Assembly: GCA_016720655.1 (NCBI GenBank)
Contig: JADKKE010000003.1
Span: 124,001 to 188,000, forward strand
DNA length: 64,000 bases
From: Bacteroidota bacterium
GTDB taxonomy: Bacteria; Bacteroidota; Bacteroidia; AKYH767-A; 2013-40CM-41-45
Direction of reading: 5' to 3'
Shown: positions 9,905 to 20,160 of the stretch, one piece after another
Layout of the letters: each line of letters starts with the position of its first letter
Numbering within the stretch: position 1 is the stretch's first letter
Translations under genes and position numbers: made by a program
Notes under the pieces: generated by a model
What the model was told of the DNA's origin: nothing
Databases searched by the model: none
What the model saw: only the letters and a program-made list of their open reading frames with translations

Positions 9905-10771
9905 ATGAAAAAAATTACGTTGCTGCTGCTTTTCCTTTTTTCCTTTTGCCTGATTAAAGGCGAATGGAGAGGTTGGAATGGTGATTATTCCGTACAGACT
10001 CTCAACGATGAAATGTTCACACTTCCGGTCCAGCGACCGGATTTGGGAAATTGTACGACTTACAGTTCCGATGCACTGGGAATACATCACCGCATATGTT
10101 TTGACAGCGTATGTATTTTGATTCAAGCGTTTGTTGAAACATTTCCAGATGAAGCAAAGAAAAACGGAGTAGGGGGCTATGTTGACAAAAAAGATCTTAA
10201 TTTAGTACCGCACACCGCTGAAGGATACCATGGTTGGTTGTTTTTTAACGGATTGTACAAAGCTACTTTTAAAGATGAATATTTTCTGGCATATCGAAAT
10301 GATTCCGTTTATCAGAAAGACTCAATTCCTTGTCCAATCATTGATGAATCCTATTCATACAATACATCCAGCCCATTTGTTTTTCCGGATTCAGCGAATA
10401 CGCTTTTGGGAATTTCCGGATTCCTTTCCAATATGCCTGAACCCGAAGGGCCAATGAATACAAGCATCAACGGAAAAAGTCTGAAAACAGATTGTAAAAA
10501 TTTCACCGATTATTTCCTTGTAAACGGTGAACCTACCAATACCAATCGTTGCGGATTTGTTCTCGGGTCTGAATTGAAAAATTTATTGTCTCAAACCGAC
10601 TGCGTTGGAATGCGCTATTTTTTTGGCTACGAACCGGATCGCAAATCTGATAAAATCAGAATTATATTTATTGGTGTCGATAAAAATGGAGAAAATATTC
10701 TTGTGAATCCCGATAATACCAGCCAGGAAGCAATATTCATAGAGAATGAATGGCCTCCAAGCCAAAATTAA
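9905..10771 (+). CDS. Secreted protein of unknown function
   Basis: The ATG at 9905 opens a clean signal peptide (MKKITLLLLFLFSFCLIKG). The mature part of about 270 residues has several Cys and many aromatic residues but no motif I recognise. It contains GYHGWLFFNGLY and, near the C-terminus, KIRIIFIGVDKNGENI, which looks like a beta strand with a hairpin turn. There is no T9SS tail. It precedes a polytopic membrane protein by only 6 bp, so the two are likely an operon and may work together at the envelope. Confidence 0.7.
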   Translation: MKKITLLLLFLFSFCLIKGEWRGWNGDYSVQTLNDEMFTLPVQRPDLGNCTTYSSDALGIHHRICFDSVCILIQAFVETFPDEAKKNGVGGYVDKKDLNLVPHTAEGYHGWLFFNGLYKATFKDEYFLAYRNDSVYQKDSIPCPIIDESYSYNTSSPFVFPDSANTLLGISGFLSNMPEPEGPMNTSINGKSLKTDCKNFTDYFLVNGEPTNTNRCGFVLGSELKNLLSQTDCVGMRYFFGYEPDRKSDKIRIIFIGVDKNGENILVNPDNTSQEAIFIENEWPPSQN

Positions 10772-10777
10772 TTTGAG

Positions 10778-11446
10778 ATGATTGACGAAGAATTGCGAAC
10801 AATAGTCAAAGTTTTTGCTACATACTTTACTCTCCTTCCTGTATCTGTAGGACTTTATAAATTCAGATTTCTTCAAAGGGCAGAGAAGATTTTCCTGGTT
10901 TATTTAAGCTATGGATTTTTTACTGATTTTACGAGCATGACTCTCAGGGGTAATTTTCTGGACGTGTCTTGGATTATTTATAATTTGTTTTCTCTGGCCG
11001 AACCATTTTTTTTAAGTCTTTACTTTTATACTGTTGCACCTGTTCCATGGATGAAAAAACTCAATGTGTGGTTCATGATCCTGCTTGTTCCCTTATGGCT
11101 GGCTTTCCATGTTGAAGTCCTGGAAAATGTTAGGGTGGTTGGAAAATTAAGTGGCGGTTTTGCTGCAGGTTATCAGGTCATCTTCGCATTTCTTTCGGCT
11201 TATTTTTTACTCATGATGACACAACGGAAATCAGACATGGTTCGATCTTCTTTGTTCTGGTTTGTGACAAGCATTTTCTTTAGTTGTTTCTGTTCTTTCT
11301 TTTTGAATACGTTTCTTGAAACAGTTTATCAGAAACATGTTTGGATCGTGATCAGTTTTGTAAATATTATAAGCTATCTGATGACTGCTTATGCTTTTCT
11401 AATTTCAAAAAAATGGGATGATGATATCCCAGAGTATTCACGGTGA
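10778..11446 (+). CDS. Polytopic membrane protein of unknown function
   Basis: 222 residues with about six to seven hydrophobic helices, rich in Phe, Tyr and Trp. Segments such as FFTDFTSMTLRG and NLFSLAEPFFLSLYFY suggest a conserved hydrophobic bundle. The topology and size resemble many Bacteroidota hypothetical inner-membrane proteins that sit beside signalling genes, but I cannot name a family. The start is 6 bp after the previous stop. The C-terminus is short, charged and probably cytoplasmic. Confidence 0.7.
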   Translation: MIDEELRTIVKVFATYFTLLPVSVGLYKFRFLQRAEKIFLVYLSYGFFTDFTSMTLRGNFLDVSWIIYNLFSLAEPFFLSLYFYTVAPVPWMKKLNVWFMILLVPLWLAFHVEVLENVRVVGKLSGGFAAGYQVIFAFLSAYFLLMMTQRKSDMVRSSLFWFVTSIFFSCFCSFFLNTFLETVYQKHVWIVISFVNIISYLMTAYAFLISKKWDDDIPEYSR

Positions 11447-11559
11447 ATATCTGACCGTCATTGGTTTTTTCCGGAAAAGACTTTTGAATCAAGAAATCTT
11501 ACCTTTTAACGTAAAAATGAAAGGTGTTTGAGCTATACAATTAATTGAGATGCAATTCG

Positions 11560-11567
11560 TACTTTTG
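11560..11567 (+). promoter_or_regulatory. Candidate Bacteroidota -7 box for ppiB
   Basis: TACTTTTG matches TAnnTTTG exactly, 30 bp before the ATG at 11597, which would give a leader of about 25 nt. The -33 spacing is not ideal (TTG at 545-547). Confidence 0.4.
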
Positions 11568-11596
11568 TATCTCTATTCCGTTTAGCCCAAAAATCA

Positions 11597-12040
11597 ATGA
11601 AAACAGCCACTATCCAGACCGAAAAAGGAACAATGAAAGTCGAGTTTTACGAAAAAGATGCACCCAATACGGTGAAGAATTTCTGTGATCTCGCCAAAAA
11701 AGGTTTTTATAACGGCCTCACTTTCCATCGTGTGATTCCTAATTTCGTAATTCAGGGCGGTTGCCCAAATGGAATTGGAAACGGTGGCCCGGGCTACAAA
11801 ATCAAATGCGAACTGGATGGTGGTAATCAATACCACGACCGCGGTGTATTGTCAATGGCGCATGCAGGTCGTGATACCGGTGGCTCCCAGTTTTTTGTTT
11901 GTCACAGTCGTGCGAATACTGCTCACCTTGATCGGGTTCATACCTGTTTTGGAAAAGTGGTGGAAGGTCTTGATGTAATCGATCAGATTCGTGCCGGAGA
12001 TGTCATCGAGAAAATCGATATTCAGGAAACTGAAGCCTGA
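11597..12040 (+). CDS. ppiB: Cyclophilin-type peptidyl-prolyl cis-trans isomerase
   Basis: 147 residues of a minimal cyclophilin. Signature elements are the catalytic Arg and FHRVIPNFVIQGG, the MAHAGRDTGGSQFFV strand, and HLDRVHTCFGKVVEGLDVID. There is no signal peptide, so it acts in the cytosol as a proline isomerase in protein folding. Length and motifs are normal for bacterial PpiB. It is monocistronic by position, with its own promoter-like box upstream. Confidence 0.95.
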   Translation: MKTATIQTEKGTMKVEFYEKDAPNTVKNFCDLAKKGFYNGLTFHRVIPNFVIQGGCPNGIGNGGPGYKIKCELDGGNQYHDRGVLSMAHAGRDTGGSQFFVCHSRANTAHLDRVHTCFGKVVEGLDVIDQIRAGDVIEKIDIQETEA

Positions 12041-12117
12041 ACTGAGCCTACTCTGTCTTATTAGTATAATTGCAAACTTCGCAATCTACAGATTGCCCGA
12101 AGCCTGATTCATATTCA

Positions 12118-13770
12118 ATGAAAATTACACTCTCATTCCTCATTTGCCTTTTCCTAAGCTTGCCACAAAAGATGGAAGCTCAAGCGCTTTCCGTAAATGC
12201 AAGTCAGCTTGATTTTGGAATAACATTTGAAAATTCCCCGGATAGTTTGCCTTTAACCATACAAAATCTTCTTAACAGAACAATTACTGTAACAAGATTG
12301 CGGTTCTACACGACATACGGATTGCCTGCATTTTCATCTTCTTCCAATGCATTTTCAATCGCTGCAGGATCCTCTACTGTAATGTGGGTTCGTTTTTCTC
12401 CCCGGCACAATATTTTTCACAATTCGGAAATGGTGATTGAGAATGATGGATTGCGCGGAGATGTAAGCGTTGATTTAATCGGACAAGGCCGTTACTCCAA
12501 ATCATATTATTCAGGAACTGAAAATATGGAAGAAGAAAATCTGAAGTCGGCCTTGCATACTGTGACAGGAAATGGATATACTTCTTTGGGCTACAATACT
12601 GCCCGGGATAAAATGTTCATGATCATCGATAACCAGGCAGTGAACGGACAAGGTGCTTCACAAAATACATTGGAAAGTATCTATACCGGTCAGCTGGCAG
12701 TAGGATATGTGGATCGCACGGATTGCCAGTCGCAGTTTAATTTTAATACAGAACACACCTGGCCTCAGTCGCTGTTCAGTAGTAACGAACCAATGGTTTC
12801 GGATTTGCATCATTTGTTCCCGACTGATGATAATTCAAATGGTGAACGCGGAAACAATCCCTTTGGTGTTGTGAATAATCCAAACTGGTCAATAGGCGGA
12901 TCAAAAAGCAACAACGTTACTTTCGAACCTCGTGATGTCCAAAAAGGAGCAACAGCACGCGCGATGATTTATTTTGTATTGCGCTACCAGAACTACAGTA
13001 GCTTTTTTACCGGCCAGGAATCTATCCTGAGAACATGGCATACAACTTTTACTCCGACACAAATCGAACAACAAAGAAATGATGATATCCAGGCTGTCCA
13101 GCGCAACCGGAATCCATTCGTTGATTATCCCCAATTTCTGGAACGCATATCATCCTTATCAGCTAATTCTGTTGCTCCATTTGTAAGAACTATTGATCTT
13201 CCGGAAGACACTATCCTTTATGGTTCTATTCCTGTCGGCAGTCCTACTGTGTTTCACTATGTAATCGTGAACAATGGAAATGCTGATGTAAGTCTGGACA
13301 ATTTCAGTTTGGATCATCCTGCCGAATTAAGCTTTCAATCCGGTGGTACAACTACTACACTTGCTCCCGGCGAAGCGCATGGTATTGATATTGCATGCCA
13401 GCCATCAAACACCAATTCGCTTCGTGCTCATCTTTTGTACACCAGTAATGCAAGCAATCATACCAGTGTATCGGTGCCAATTTTTGCAAACGATTCGGTA
13501 TTTACACTTGTTGATGAAGTGAATACAATGCAAGTTGATGTGTACCCGAATCCGGTTCATGATTTACTTCAGATCAATTTAGGCAAAGAAGCAGGTTTGT
13601 TTAACTTCCGAATTTTTGATTGCATCGGTCAAGGTTTATATTCGGAGAATGGAATTTCTACAAGCACACATACGCTACATCTTAATGGATTGGCACAGGG
13701 AAATTATTTTTTGAGAGTCGAGAATAGCCAGACAGGCATGTTTCAATTTAAGAACATCGTGAAATATTAA
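12118..13770 (+). CDS. Secreted endonuclease I family nuclease with T9SS tail
   Basis: The start at ATG 12118 gives a signal peptide ending near MEAQA. An N-terminal beta-rich region of about 110 residues (ASPM/CARDB-like: LDFGITFENSPDSLPLTIQN) is followed by the Endonuclease_1 domain. That domain shows NTEHTWPQSLF (with the likely metal-bound catalytic His), DLHHLFPTDDNSNGERGNNPFG and the downstream RARAM-like helix. A second beta-sandwich domain follows, then a type A T9SS tail (VDVYPNPVHDLLQI ... GNYFLRVEN). The family cleaves DNA or RNA non-specifically, and secretion suggests nutrient scavenging or biofilm DNA turnover. It ends 11 bp before the next gene. Confidence 0.9.
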   Translation: MKITLSFLICLFLSLPQKMEAQALSVNASQLDFGITFENSPDSLPLTIQNLLNRTITVTRLRFYTTYGLPAFSSSSNAFSIAAGSSTVMWVRFSPRHNIFHNSEMVIENDGLRGDVSVDLIGQGRYSKSYYSGTENMEEENLKSALHTVTGNGYTSLGYNTARDKMFMIIDNQAVNGQGASQNTLESIYTGQLAVGYVDRTDCQSQFNFNTEHTWPQSLFSSNEPMVSDLHHLFPTDDNSNGERGNNPFGVVNNPNWSIGGSKSNNVTFEPRDVQKGATARAMIYFVLRYQNYSSFFTGQESILRTWHTTFTPTQIEQQRNDDIQAVQRNRNPFVDYPQFLERISSLSANSVAPFVRTIDLPEDTILYGSIPVGSPTVFHYVIVNNGNADVSLDNFSLDHPAELSFQSGGTTTTLAPGEAHGIDIACQPSNTNSLRAHLLYTSNASNHTSVSVPIFANDSVFTLVDEVNTMQVDVYPNPVHDLLQINLGKEAGLFNFRIFDCIGQGLYSENGISTSTHTLHLNGLAQGNYFLRVENSQTGMFQFKNIVKY

Positions 13771-13781
13771 TTCTTCCCGGA

Positions 13782-14420
13782 ATGCACAGACTCTTGCTTG
13801 TTTTCTTTATCGTTTTAATCAGCAAGTTTCAAATGGATGCACAATCAAATTCTTTAGTTGGTGAGTATTCTCTTGTTGGCGTAATGGAAACCGCCTCCGG
13901 TTTTCGCCTCAATCCGGATTCTACTTTTGATTTCTATTTTAGTTATGGAGCGCTTGATCGTGGAGGCTCAGGTGTATGGCATGTGAAAGATTCAAACGTT
14001 GTTTTGAATAGCAAGAAGGATGCGGGAGATCCCTTTATTTTAAAATCAAGTACACAAACGAAAGAGAATACATTCACCGTCATCATTGATGATCCAAATC
14101 CATTTTTCAAAAAGTACGTTCACGGATTTATTTCCGGGAAAACACATGAAGAAGAGCAACAGGCAAACAAAGATGGGATTCTCCGCTTTCCCGCAGCGGC
14201 ATACGACACCTTGATGATGATGATGGAGTTTAGTCAGGAAAAAGTATTCCGGTTTAATCTCAAAGGAAGTACAGACAATCAATTTACCTTTACCTTTAAC
14301 CCTACTTTGCTGGAAGTGTTCTTCCACGATTTTGTTTTGAAAGCAGATCCGAATGGTTTGCGGGGCTCGCATCCTTTGCTGGATCCGAAGAAGGAGTATC
14401 TTTTTGAAAAAGTTCAATAA
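13782..14420 (+). CDS. Secreted protein of unknown function
   Basis: 212 residues with a signal peptide (MHRLLLVFFIVLISKFQMDA). The mature part has a beta-rich pattern starting SLVGEYSLVGVMETASGFRLNPDSTFDFYFSYGALDRGGSGVW, recalling lipocalin-like or copper-resistance NlpE-type proteins that measure substrate with a small barrel. This is a fold impression only. There is no T9SS tail and no lipobox. It starts 11 bp after the nuclease gene, so the two are probably cotranscribed. Confidence 0.6.
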   Translation: MHRLLLVFFIVLISKFQMDAQSNSLVGEYSLVGVMETASGFRLNPDSTFDFYFSYGALDRGGSGVWHVKDSNVVLNSKKDAGDPFILKSSTQTKENTFTVIIDDPNPFFKKYVHGFISGKTHEEEQQANKDGILRFPAAAYDTLMMMMEFSQEKVFRFNLKGSTDNQFTFTFNPTLLEVFFHDFVLKADPNGLRGSHPLLDPKKEYLFEKVQ

Positions 14421-14479
14421 GCCAATTCATTTGTGGCTTTTGCTTATGAGTTTTATTTAATCATCAATCGGTTTCGCTT

Positions 14480-15019
14480 ATGAAAACAATCGCCATTATC
14501 TCCGGAAGTATTCGTACCGGCAGGCTTAGTCATCGTGTTGCAGTTTTTTTTGAAAGATTTATCAAGGAAAAAGGTTTGGCTGAAGTTGTCATGCTCGATC
14601 TGAAAGAACTTAATTTTCCATTGTCAGAAGAGCGCCTGAAACACCTTCCGAATCCTTCCGAAAAGATCATTCATTTTTCAGAGAGCATTAAAAAAGCGGA
14701 TGCCGTAATTGTTGTCAGCCCTGAATACAACAGCGGATACCCGGCCAGTGTAAAAAACGCTATTGATCTTCTATACGATGAATGGTACCGTAAGCCGGTT
14801 GGCATTGCAACTGTTTCAGATGGAAATTTTGGAGGCACACATTGTATGATTATGTTACAAACTGTTTTTCTGAAAGTACATGTCTCTGTTGTTCCCGCTA
14901 CATTCCCTGTCCTTCTTGTTCAGAAAAATTATGATGAAAATGGAAATGCAATTGACAAGGAGAAGACGGAAAAGAGGGCAATGGTGTTCATGGCTGAAGT
15001 CTTGAAGAGTGTCGGTTGA
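14480..15019 (+). CDS. NAD(P)H-dependent FMN reductase (flavodoxin-like fold)
   Basis: 179 residues. The N-terminal IAIISGSIRTGRLSHRVA loop binds the FMN phosphate, and SPEYNSGYPASVKNAIDLL is the hallmark of the NADPH-dependent FMN reductase family (related to SsuE, ArsH and chromate or azo reductases). It is expected to reduce flavin or quinone-like substrates in the cytosol; the specific substrate cannot be read. The gene is intact. A heptad inverted-repeat element starts 7 bp after its stop codon. Confidence 0.9.
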   Translation: MKTIAIISGSIRTGRLSHRVAVFFERFIKEKGLAEVVMLDLKELNFPLSEERLKHLPNPSEKIIHFSESIKKADAVIVVSPEYNSGYPASVKNAIDLLYDEWYRKPVGIATVSDGNFGGTHCMIMLQTVFLKVHVSVVPATFPVLLVQKNYDENGNAIDKEKTEKRAMVFMAEVLKSVG

Positions 15020-15025
15020 AAAGAT

Positions 15026-15218
15026 GGTATAAGGTATTAGGTATAAAGTATTAGGTAGCCCTCCGTATTTGAAAGCAAGCGCCCAGAAATATGGGAGCAA
15101 CCTTATACTTTATACCTAATACCTTATACTTTATAAAGTATCAGGTAGCCTTCCGTATTTCAAAGTAAGTTCCGAGAAATTTGGGAGCAACCTTATACTT
15201 TATACCATACTCTTATAC
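15026..15218. repeat. Heptad inverted-repeat element 1 (two tandem modules)
   Basis: Left arm 15026-15056 is four GGTATNA-type heptads plus GGTAGCC. Right arm 15100-15134 is five ACYTWAT-type heptads. Within them, 15027-15051 and 15105-15129 are perfect 25-nt inverted repeats around a 53-nt spacer. A second module follows immediately: short left arm 15135-15148, a spacer nearly identical to the first, and right arm 15190-15218. The element starts 7 bp after the FMN reductase stop and overlaps the recQ stop codon, filling the gap between two convergent genes. All arms keep a 7-nt period. Function unknown; it could form a strong RNA hairpin from either side. Confidence 0.85.
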
Positions 15219-17381
15219 CGTTCTCTTCCGATAATTAACTACAGCCCGAATCTCCGTAAACGTATACTCATCACCCAGGGCGTTTTTCAAAACAGTGAGC
15301 TGACTGTCTCCGTGTTCGTCAATGGCTTTTAAGATGGGCGCGATTTTTTCTTTGGAAACAAATTTCAGGACATTAATTTCTCCCGTGAGTATAAAGTGTG
15401 TGAGGTGACCTACAATGGTACCGTTCGAAAGACTTCGTTTACTTGCAATCTCATCGATGTTTAATCCTTGCCGGTACAGTTCGAGACTTGCTAATTTGGT
15501 GTCGCTTGTTTTGGATTGCTTTTCTTTTTCTTTCGCAGGCTTCCATTTAGCGGATTTCTGTTGAATCCGAGTTTCAAGATTATTGCGGAAGCAATAGTCT
15601 TTCACTTTGTCAGAAATGCTTTTCCATATTTCATAATCTTCACCTGTCCAAAACCGGTGATCGCAAGCAGATGATCATTTTGAATCGGGAGAAAAGTAGC
15701 AAGTTCCACCAATGTCGAATCATTAAATACAATATACGGCGGAACGTTTTCCTGATTCGCGATTTTTAAGCGCAATTGTTTCAGTTCATCGAGCAGCATC
15801 TTTCCATGGTAGAAGGAAAATCAGAAACTGCTTTTCTTTCTTTGCGTATTTCCTTTTCTTCTTTCGCCGTTTGAAAACACCCAGCAATACTTTTTTTCCT
15901 TCGTACAAAACTTCCTGTGCCGCAGAGGTCAATTGCAATACTGCGAATTCCCCTGTACTTTGTTTGAGATATCCTTGTGCGAGAAGATCTTTGATGTACG
16001 CCCGCCATTGATCTCTGGTGTATTCATTTCCTTTTCCGAAAGTGGGGAGGTAACGATGTTCTTCCCATATTTTTTCGGATGCCGATCCCTTTAAAAAATC
16101 GATTACATATCCGATTCCAAATCGTTCTTTCAATCGCGATACGGCAGATAATACTTTCTGTGCGATTATTGTTCCATCGAAAAGCGGAATTGGATGACTT
16201 TGCATACATACATCACAGTTTCCACAAGGTCCTTTGAAGGGTTCATCAAAATAATTCAGGATAGTTTCTCTTCTGCATTTTCCGGACCCGGCATAATCGG
16301 CCATTTGTTCCAGTTTGCTGAGCATGATTTTACTTTGTTCTTCGTTCCCTTCGATGGTCGCGAAGCTTTTCAATGTAATCACGTCCCCTGCGCTGTAAAA
16401 CAAAATTGCTTCACTTGGCAAACCATCTCTGCCTGCACGACCGGTTTCCTGGTAATAGCTTTCAATATTCTTTGGAAGGTTTACATGGAGAATAAAACGC
16501 ACATTCGATTTGTCGATCCCCATACCAAAAGCAATGGTCGCGACGATGATTTTTAATTCATCGCGTTTGAATTGTTCCTGGCGTTTTTTTCGGATCTCGT
16601 TATCCAATCCGGCATGGTAGGCTGCAGCGACAAAACCTTCTTCCTGCAATTGGGCAGCAAGTTCTTCAGTATTTTTTCGTGAAAGACAATAAATAATTCC
16701 GGAATCTTCGCGGTGTTCGTTTAAGTATTCAACAATTCGTTCGAGATGATTTCTTTTCTTTTCAACCACATAGCGGATATTCGCCCTGTTAAAACTCGAA
16801 ATAAAAACTTCCGGATTTTTTAAATGCAGTTTGCCGAGGATGTCCTTACGTGTAAGGATGTCGGCAGTGGCGGTGAGTGCGATGACAGGTACCTGAGGAA
16901 ATTTTTCTTTTAACCTGGAAAGACTGAGATAATCGGGACGGAAATCATGACCCCAGTGAGAAATGCAATGCGCTTCGTCGATGGCAAAAAGAGCAATGTT
17001 CAGATTTTGAAGAAAAGGAAGAAAGTTCGTGATACGTTCCGGAGCGAGGTAAAGCAATTTGAGTTTTTCGGTATTCAGTTTTTCGATGATTTCTTCCTGT
17101 TCGCCCTGTGTTTGAGAAGAATTCAAAAATGCAGCTTCAATGCCGTTTAATCGTAAACTATCAACCTGATCCTTCATCAGTGCGATCAATGGAGAGATCA
17201 CAACAGTCAATCCATCCAGGAGCAGGGCAGGCACCTGGAAACAAACGGATTTGCCACCACCTGTCGGCATCAGGGCAAGTACATCCTTTTTCTGCATCAC
17301 TGCACGAATGATCGCTTCCTGATTCAACCTGAATTCCGAAAACCCGAAATATTCTTTTAATACCGCTACTGCTGCCTTCAT
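15213..17381 (-). CDS. recQ: ATP-dependent DNA helicase RecQ (three -1 frameshifts in the C-terminal part)
   Basis: RecQ unwinds DNA 3' to 5' in recombination and fork repair. From the ATG at 17381: Walker A TGGGKS at 40-45, DEAH at 135-138 followed by CISHWGHDFRPDY, the helicase core through QETGRAGRDG, a four-Cys zinc site (CRRETIL...CGNCDVC), an RQC winged helix, an HRDC domain (DELKQLRLKIA ... LLAITGFG), and a C-terminal helix-turn-helix tail (LYRQGLNIDEIASKRSLSNGTI) typical of Bacteroidota RecQ. Full length is about 723 residues. Frameshifts near 15874-15877, 15801-15803 and 15606-15608 each fit loss of one base from a short T or A run and interrupt RQC/HRDC. If they are real, the product ends before HRDC. 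Confidence 0.9.
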
Positions 17382-17568
17382 AGATTTCTAAACGGGCACA
17401 AAGATAGCCGAAGAAATCAGGCTTCAATTCGTGTTGGTGAAAAAGACGCTTTTATTAAGGCAACGGCATCAACAACCGCACCTCTTTGTTTGAGAATAGT
17501 TTGTATCTTTAATTAATATACAAACATGTCAGCATGCATAATGAATGTGATTTTTTAGTTTAACCAGA

Positions 17569-18459
17569 ATGAAAACAATTCTTTTTTTGAGTTTTCTATT
17601 TTTGAGTATATTTTCGAATGCTCAAACCGATGTTTATCATCCCTTCCCCGAGTCAAATGCGTCTTGGAATAATGTTTATTATTCATCCTCCGGTTGTTGG
17701 ATAGAGCTTTATTATTCAACCATTATTGGTCCGGATACAAGCATAAATGGAGTAACCTATCATTCTCTCCAAACCCCGGAATTTGTCGATATTTATTCCC
17801 CTTCTTGCAATGGTTTTCCAATCGGCTATCAGGGTTGTTACAGGCAGGATACAAACCTACGTCAGGTATTCTTTGTCTCGCCAGGAACAAACACTGAGAA
17901 TGTATTATGTGATTTTAACCTTTCTATAGGTGATACTGTGAAAGGATGGCCAGCCAGTGGATTTTTTTGTATAACTCCTTTTGTTGTGAGCTCAATTGAC
18001 TCAGTATTTCTTGGTGGTAATTACAGAAAGGCATGGAGAGGAGCAGCAAATCAAATGTTGATTGAAGGAATTGGAACTACTTATGGATTATTGTCTCCAG
18101 TATGCAATCTGTTTGAAGAACAATATAGTTTATTGTGTTTCAAACAGGATACCCTAATTTATCCTGACGGAACTGAACCTTGTAGTCCCCTGAATGGGAT
18201 TCGTTCTCCGGAAGTGAATTCCAAATTAAATATTGCACCAAATCCATTCAACAATTCGTCTACACTGACAGTTTGGGATGTAAATTTTATTAATTCCAAT
18301 TTTATATTGTATAATTCATTTGGGGAAATTGTGTTTAGGCAGATTGTTTTCGGATTAAATACTACTCTTTACAGGAGTAATCTATCCGCGGGAGTTTACT
18401 TTTATATGCTTGTTAATAGTAAAGGAAATATGTTGAATGGTTCCTTGATAATAAATTGA
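17569..18459 (+). CDS. Secreted protein with type A T9SS tail, function unknown
   Basis: 296 residues with signal peptide MKTILFLSFLFLSIFSNA. The middle region (about 20-205) is rich in Tyr, Cys and Gly with repeated SPSCNGFPIGYQGCYRQ-like segments and no domain I recognise. Proteins of this layout usually describe object-like beta domains in Bacteroidota. The C-terminal 75 residues are a T9SS sorting domain (NIAPNPFNNSSTLTVW ... SAGVYFYMLVN). It precedes another T9SS protein by 38 bp, so the pair may be cotranscribed. Confidence 0.75.
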   Translation: MKTILFLSFLFLSIFSNAQTDVYHPFPESNASWNNVYYSSSGCWIELYYSTIIGPDTSINGVTYHSLQTPEFVDIYSPSCNGFPIGYQGCYRQDTNLRQVFFVSPGTNTENVLCDFNLSIGDTVKGWPASGFFCITPFVVSSIDSVFLGGNYRKAWRGAANQMLIEGIGTTYGLLSPVCNLFEEQYSLLCFKQDTLIYPDGTEPCSPLNGIRSPEVNSKLNIAPNPFNNSSTLTVWDVNFINSNFILYNSFGEIVFRQIVFGLNTTLYRSNLSAGVYFYMLVNSKGNMLNGSLIIN

Positions 18460-18497
18460 CCATCTGTCCCTGCGGGGATTATTAAAATGTAATCAAA

Positions 18498-20077
18498 ATG
18501 AAAGAATATTGGTCAACACTTTCTTTAATTTTTAATTTGTTGCTGTTCGCAGTGCATGGCTCTTCACAAATTCCACAACTTGATTGGGGCCATTGTTATG
18601 GTGGAGACTTAAATGATTATTCTTATTCATGTAAAATTGGAAGAAGCGGATACATTGTTGCCGGATGTGTCTTTTCATCTAATGGCGACATTACAAATCC
18701 TCTCGGGCCTGCCGATGCTTGGGTGATGAAGTTAGATACACTTGGAAATATTTTATGGAGGAATTCTTATGGAGGTTCTTCATCAGATTTTTTTCAATCA
18801 ATTGATACAACATTTGATGGTGGATTTATTGCCGCTGGTTTTACATTGTCTAATGATCATGATGTTTCTGGCAATCATGGCATGTCAGATTATTGGATCG
18901 TCAAATTGGATTCGAATGGAGTTATTCAATGGCAGAAATGTTATGGTGGGACGGACGTTGAAGACATAAAAGATATTCATCAAACAACTGATTCCGGATA
19001 TATTCTTGCAGGTAATACTTATTCAACAGATGGTGATGTGATTGGCCAACATTCATGTGCAGGTTGTGACCCTGATGTTTGGGTACTCAAATTGGATAAA
19101 TTCGGGAATTTACAATGGCAAAGATGTCTTGGAAGTGCACTTTATGAATATTGTGGTCAAATTACCGAAACCTACGATCATAGTTTTGTAGTTTGTTCTA
19201 TTGCTTCTGTTCCCGGCGGAGATGTTGCGGGTTTGATTGGTGGTTCGGATTTTTGGGTAGTCAAACTGGATTCAACCGGATCAATAACTTGGGCAAGGTG
19301 TTATGGAGGTTTATCAGATGATGCACCTGACGCTTTAACAAATTTATCTGATAGTACTCTATTGATCACGGGAGAAACTAATTCCAATGATATTCAGGTA
19401 TCAGGGAATCATGGAGCAAATGATGTTTGGTCGATCAAACTAGATTACGGAGGAAATCTGATATGGCAAAAATGTTATGGGGGCTCAACTTACGATTGGG
19501 CAGTTTCTGTCAGTGAAACACCAAATCATGAATTGGTTTATTTAGGCAATTCAGGTTCCTTTGACGGAAATGTTACTGGTGCTCACGGATATACTGACTT
19601 CTGGGTGTTTCATACCGATTCTATTGGAAACTTTCTTGGTGGAAACTGCTTTGGCGGAAGTGATGAGGATTTGCCACATTCCATCTGTGTGATTAATAAC
19701 GAATCTTATCTGACAACCGGTGAAACCGTCTCATTTAACGGACAAGTTACTGATCATCACGCGGAGATTGGGGATTGTACTTTATTTGATTGTAGAGACA
19801 TCTGGACAGCAAAAATTTCCTTTGTAGGCACCAATTCAATTTCAGAAACTCCTTCCAAAATGAAATTCAAATTTCACCCAATCCGACCAAAGATATTCTT
19901 CGTATCACAACTAATAAATTCCCTGAATCTGTAAATGTGTATTCTATTACAGGAAATTATTTGAAACAGTTTGATTTGAAAGCAATGAATGAGTCAATTA
20001 ACATTTCTAATTTTTCTTCCGGAATTTATTTTTTGAAAACAGAAAATGGCACTGTATATAAAATCGTAAAATATTGA
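18498..20077 (+). CDS. Secreted repeat protein with type A T9SS tail (one frameshift)
   Basis: About 526 residues once the break is repaired. After a signal peptide come six or seven units of about 55 residues with the pattern W..KLD..GN..WQ.CYGG...D......T.D.G...AG.T.S.DGDV.G.HG..D, a beta-propeller-like repeat common in secreted Bacteroidota proteins. The frame ends at 19934 in apparently random sequence. One base lost in the A-run 19857-19860 restores a T9SS tail (EIQISPNPTKDILRI ... GIYFLKTENG) ending at 20077. Binding or surface display is likely; no enzymatic motif is seen. Confidence 0.8.
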
Positions 20078-20160
20078 TTGCTGCAAAGGAATAATAAGGA
20101 TTGTCAGATCCCCAATAACCCGCTGGGACACTTCAGAATCTCTTTTTTCGAATAGTCTAA

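Noticed and set aside
15602..15799. Separate small HRDC-only gene next to recQ
   Set aside because: It fits as the RecQ HRDC domain after a single-base loss, and the RecQ frame is otherwise incomplete.
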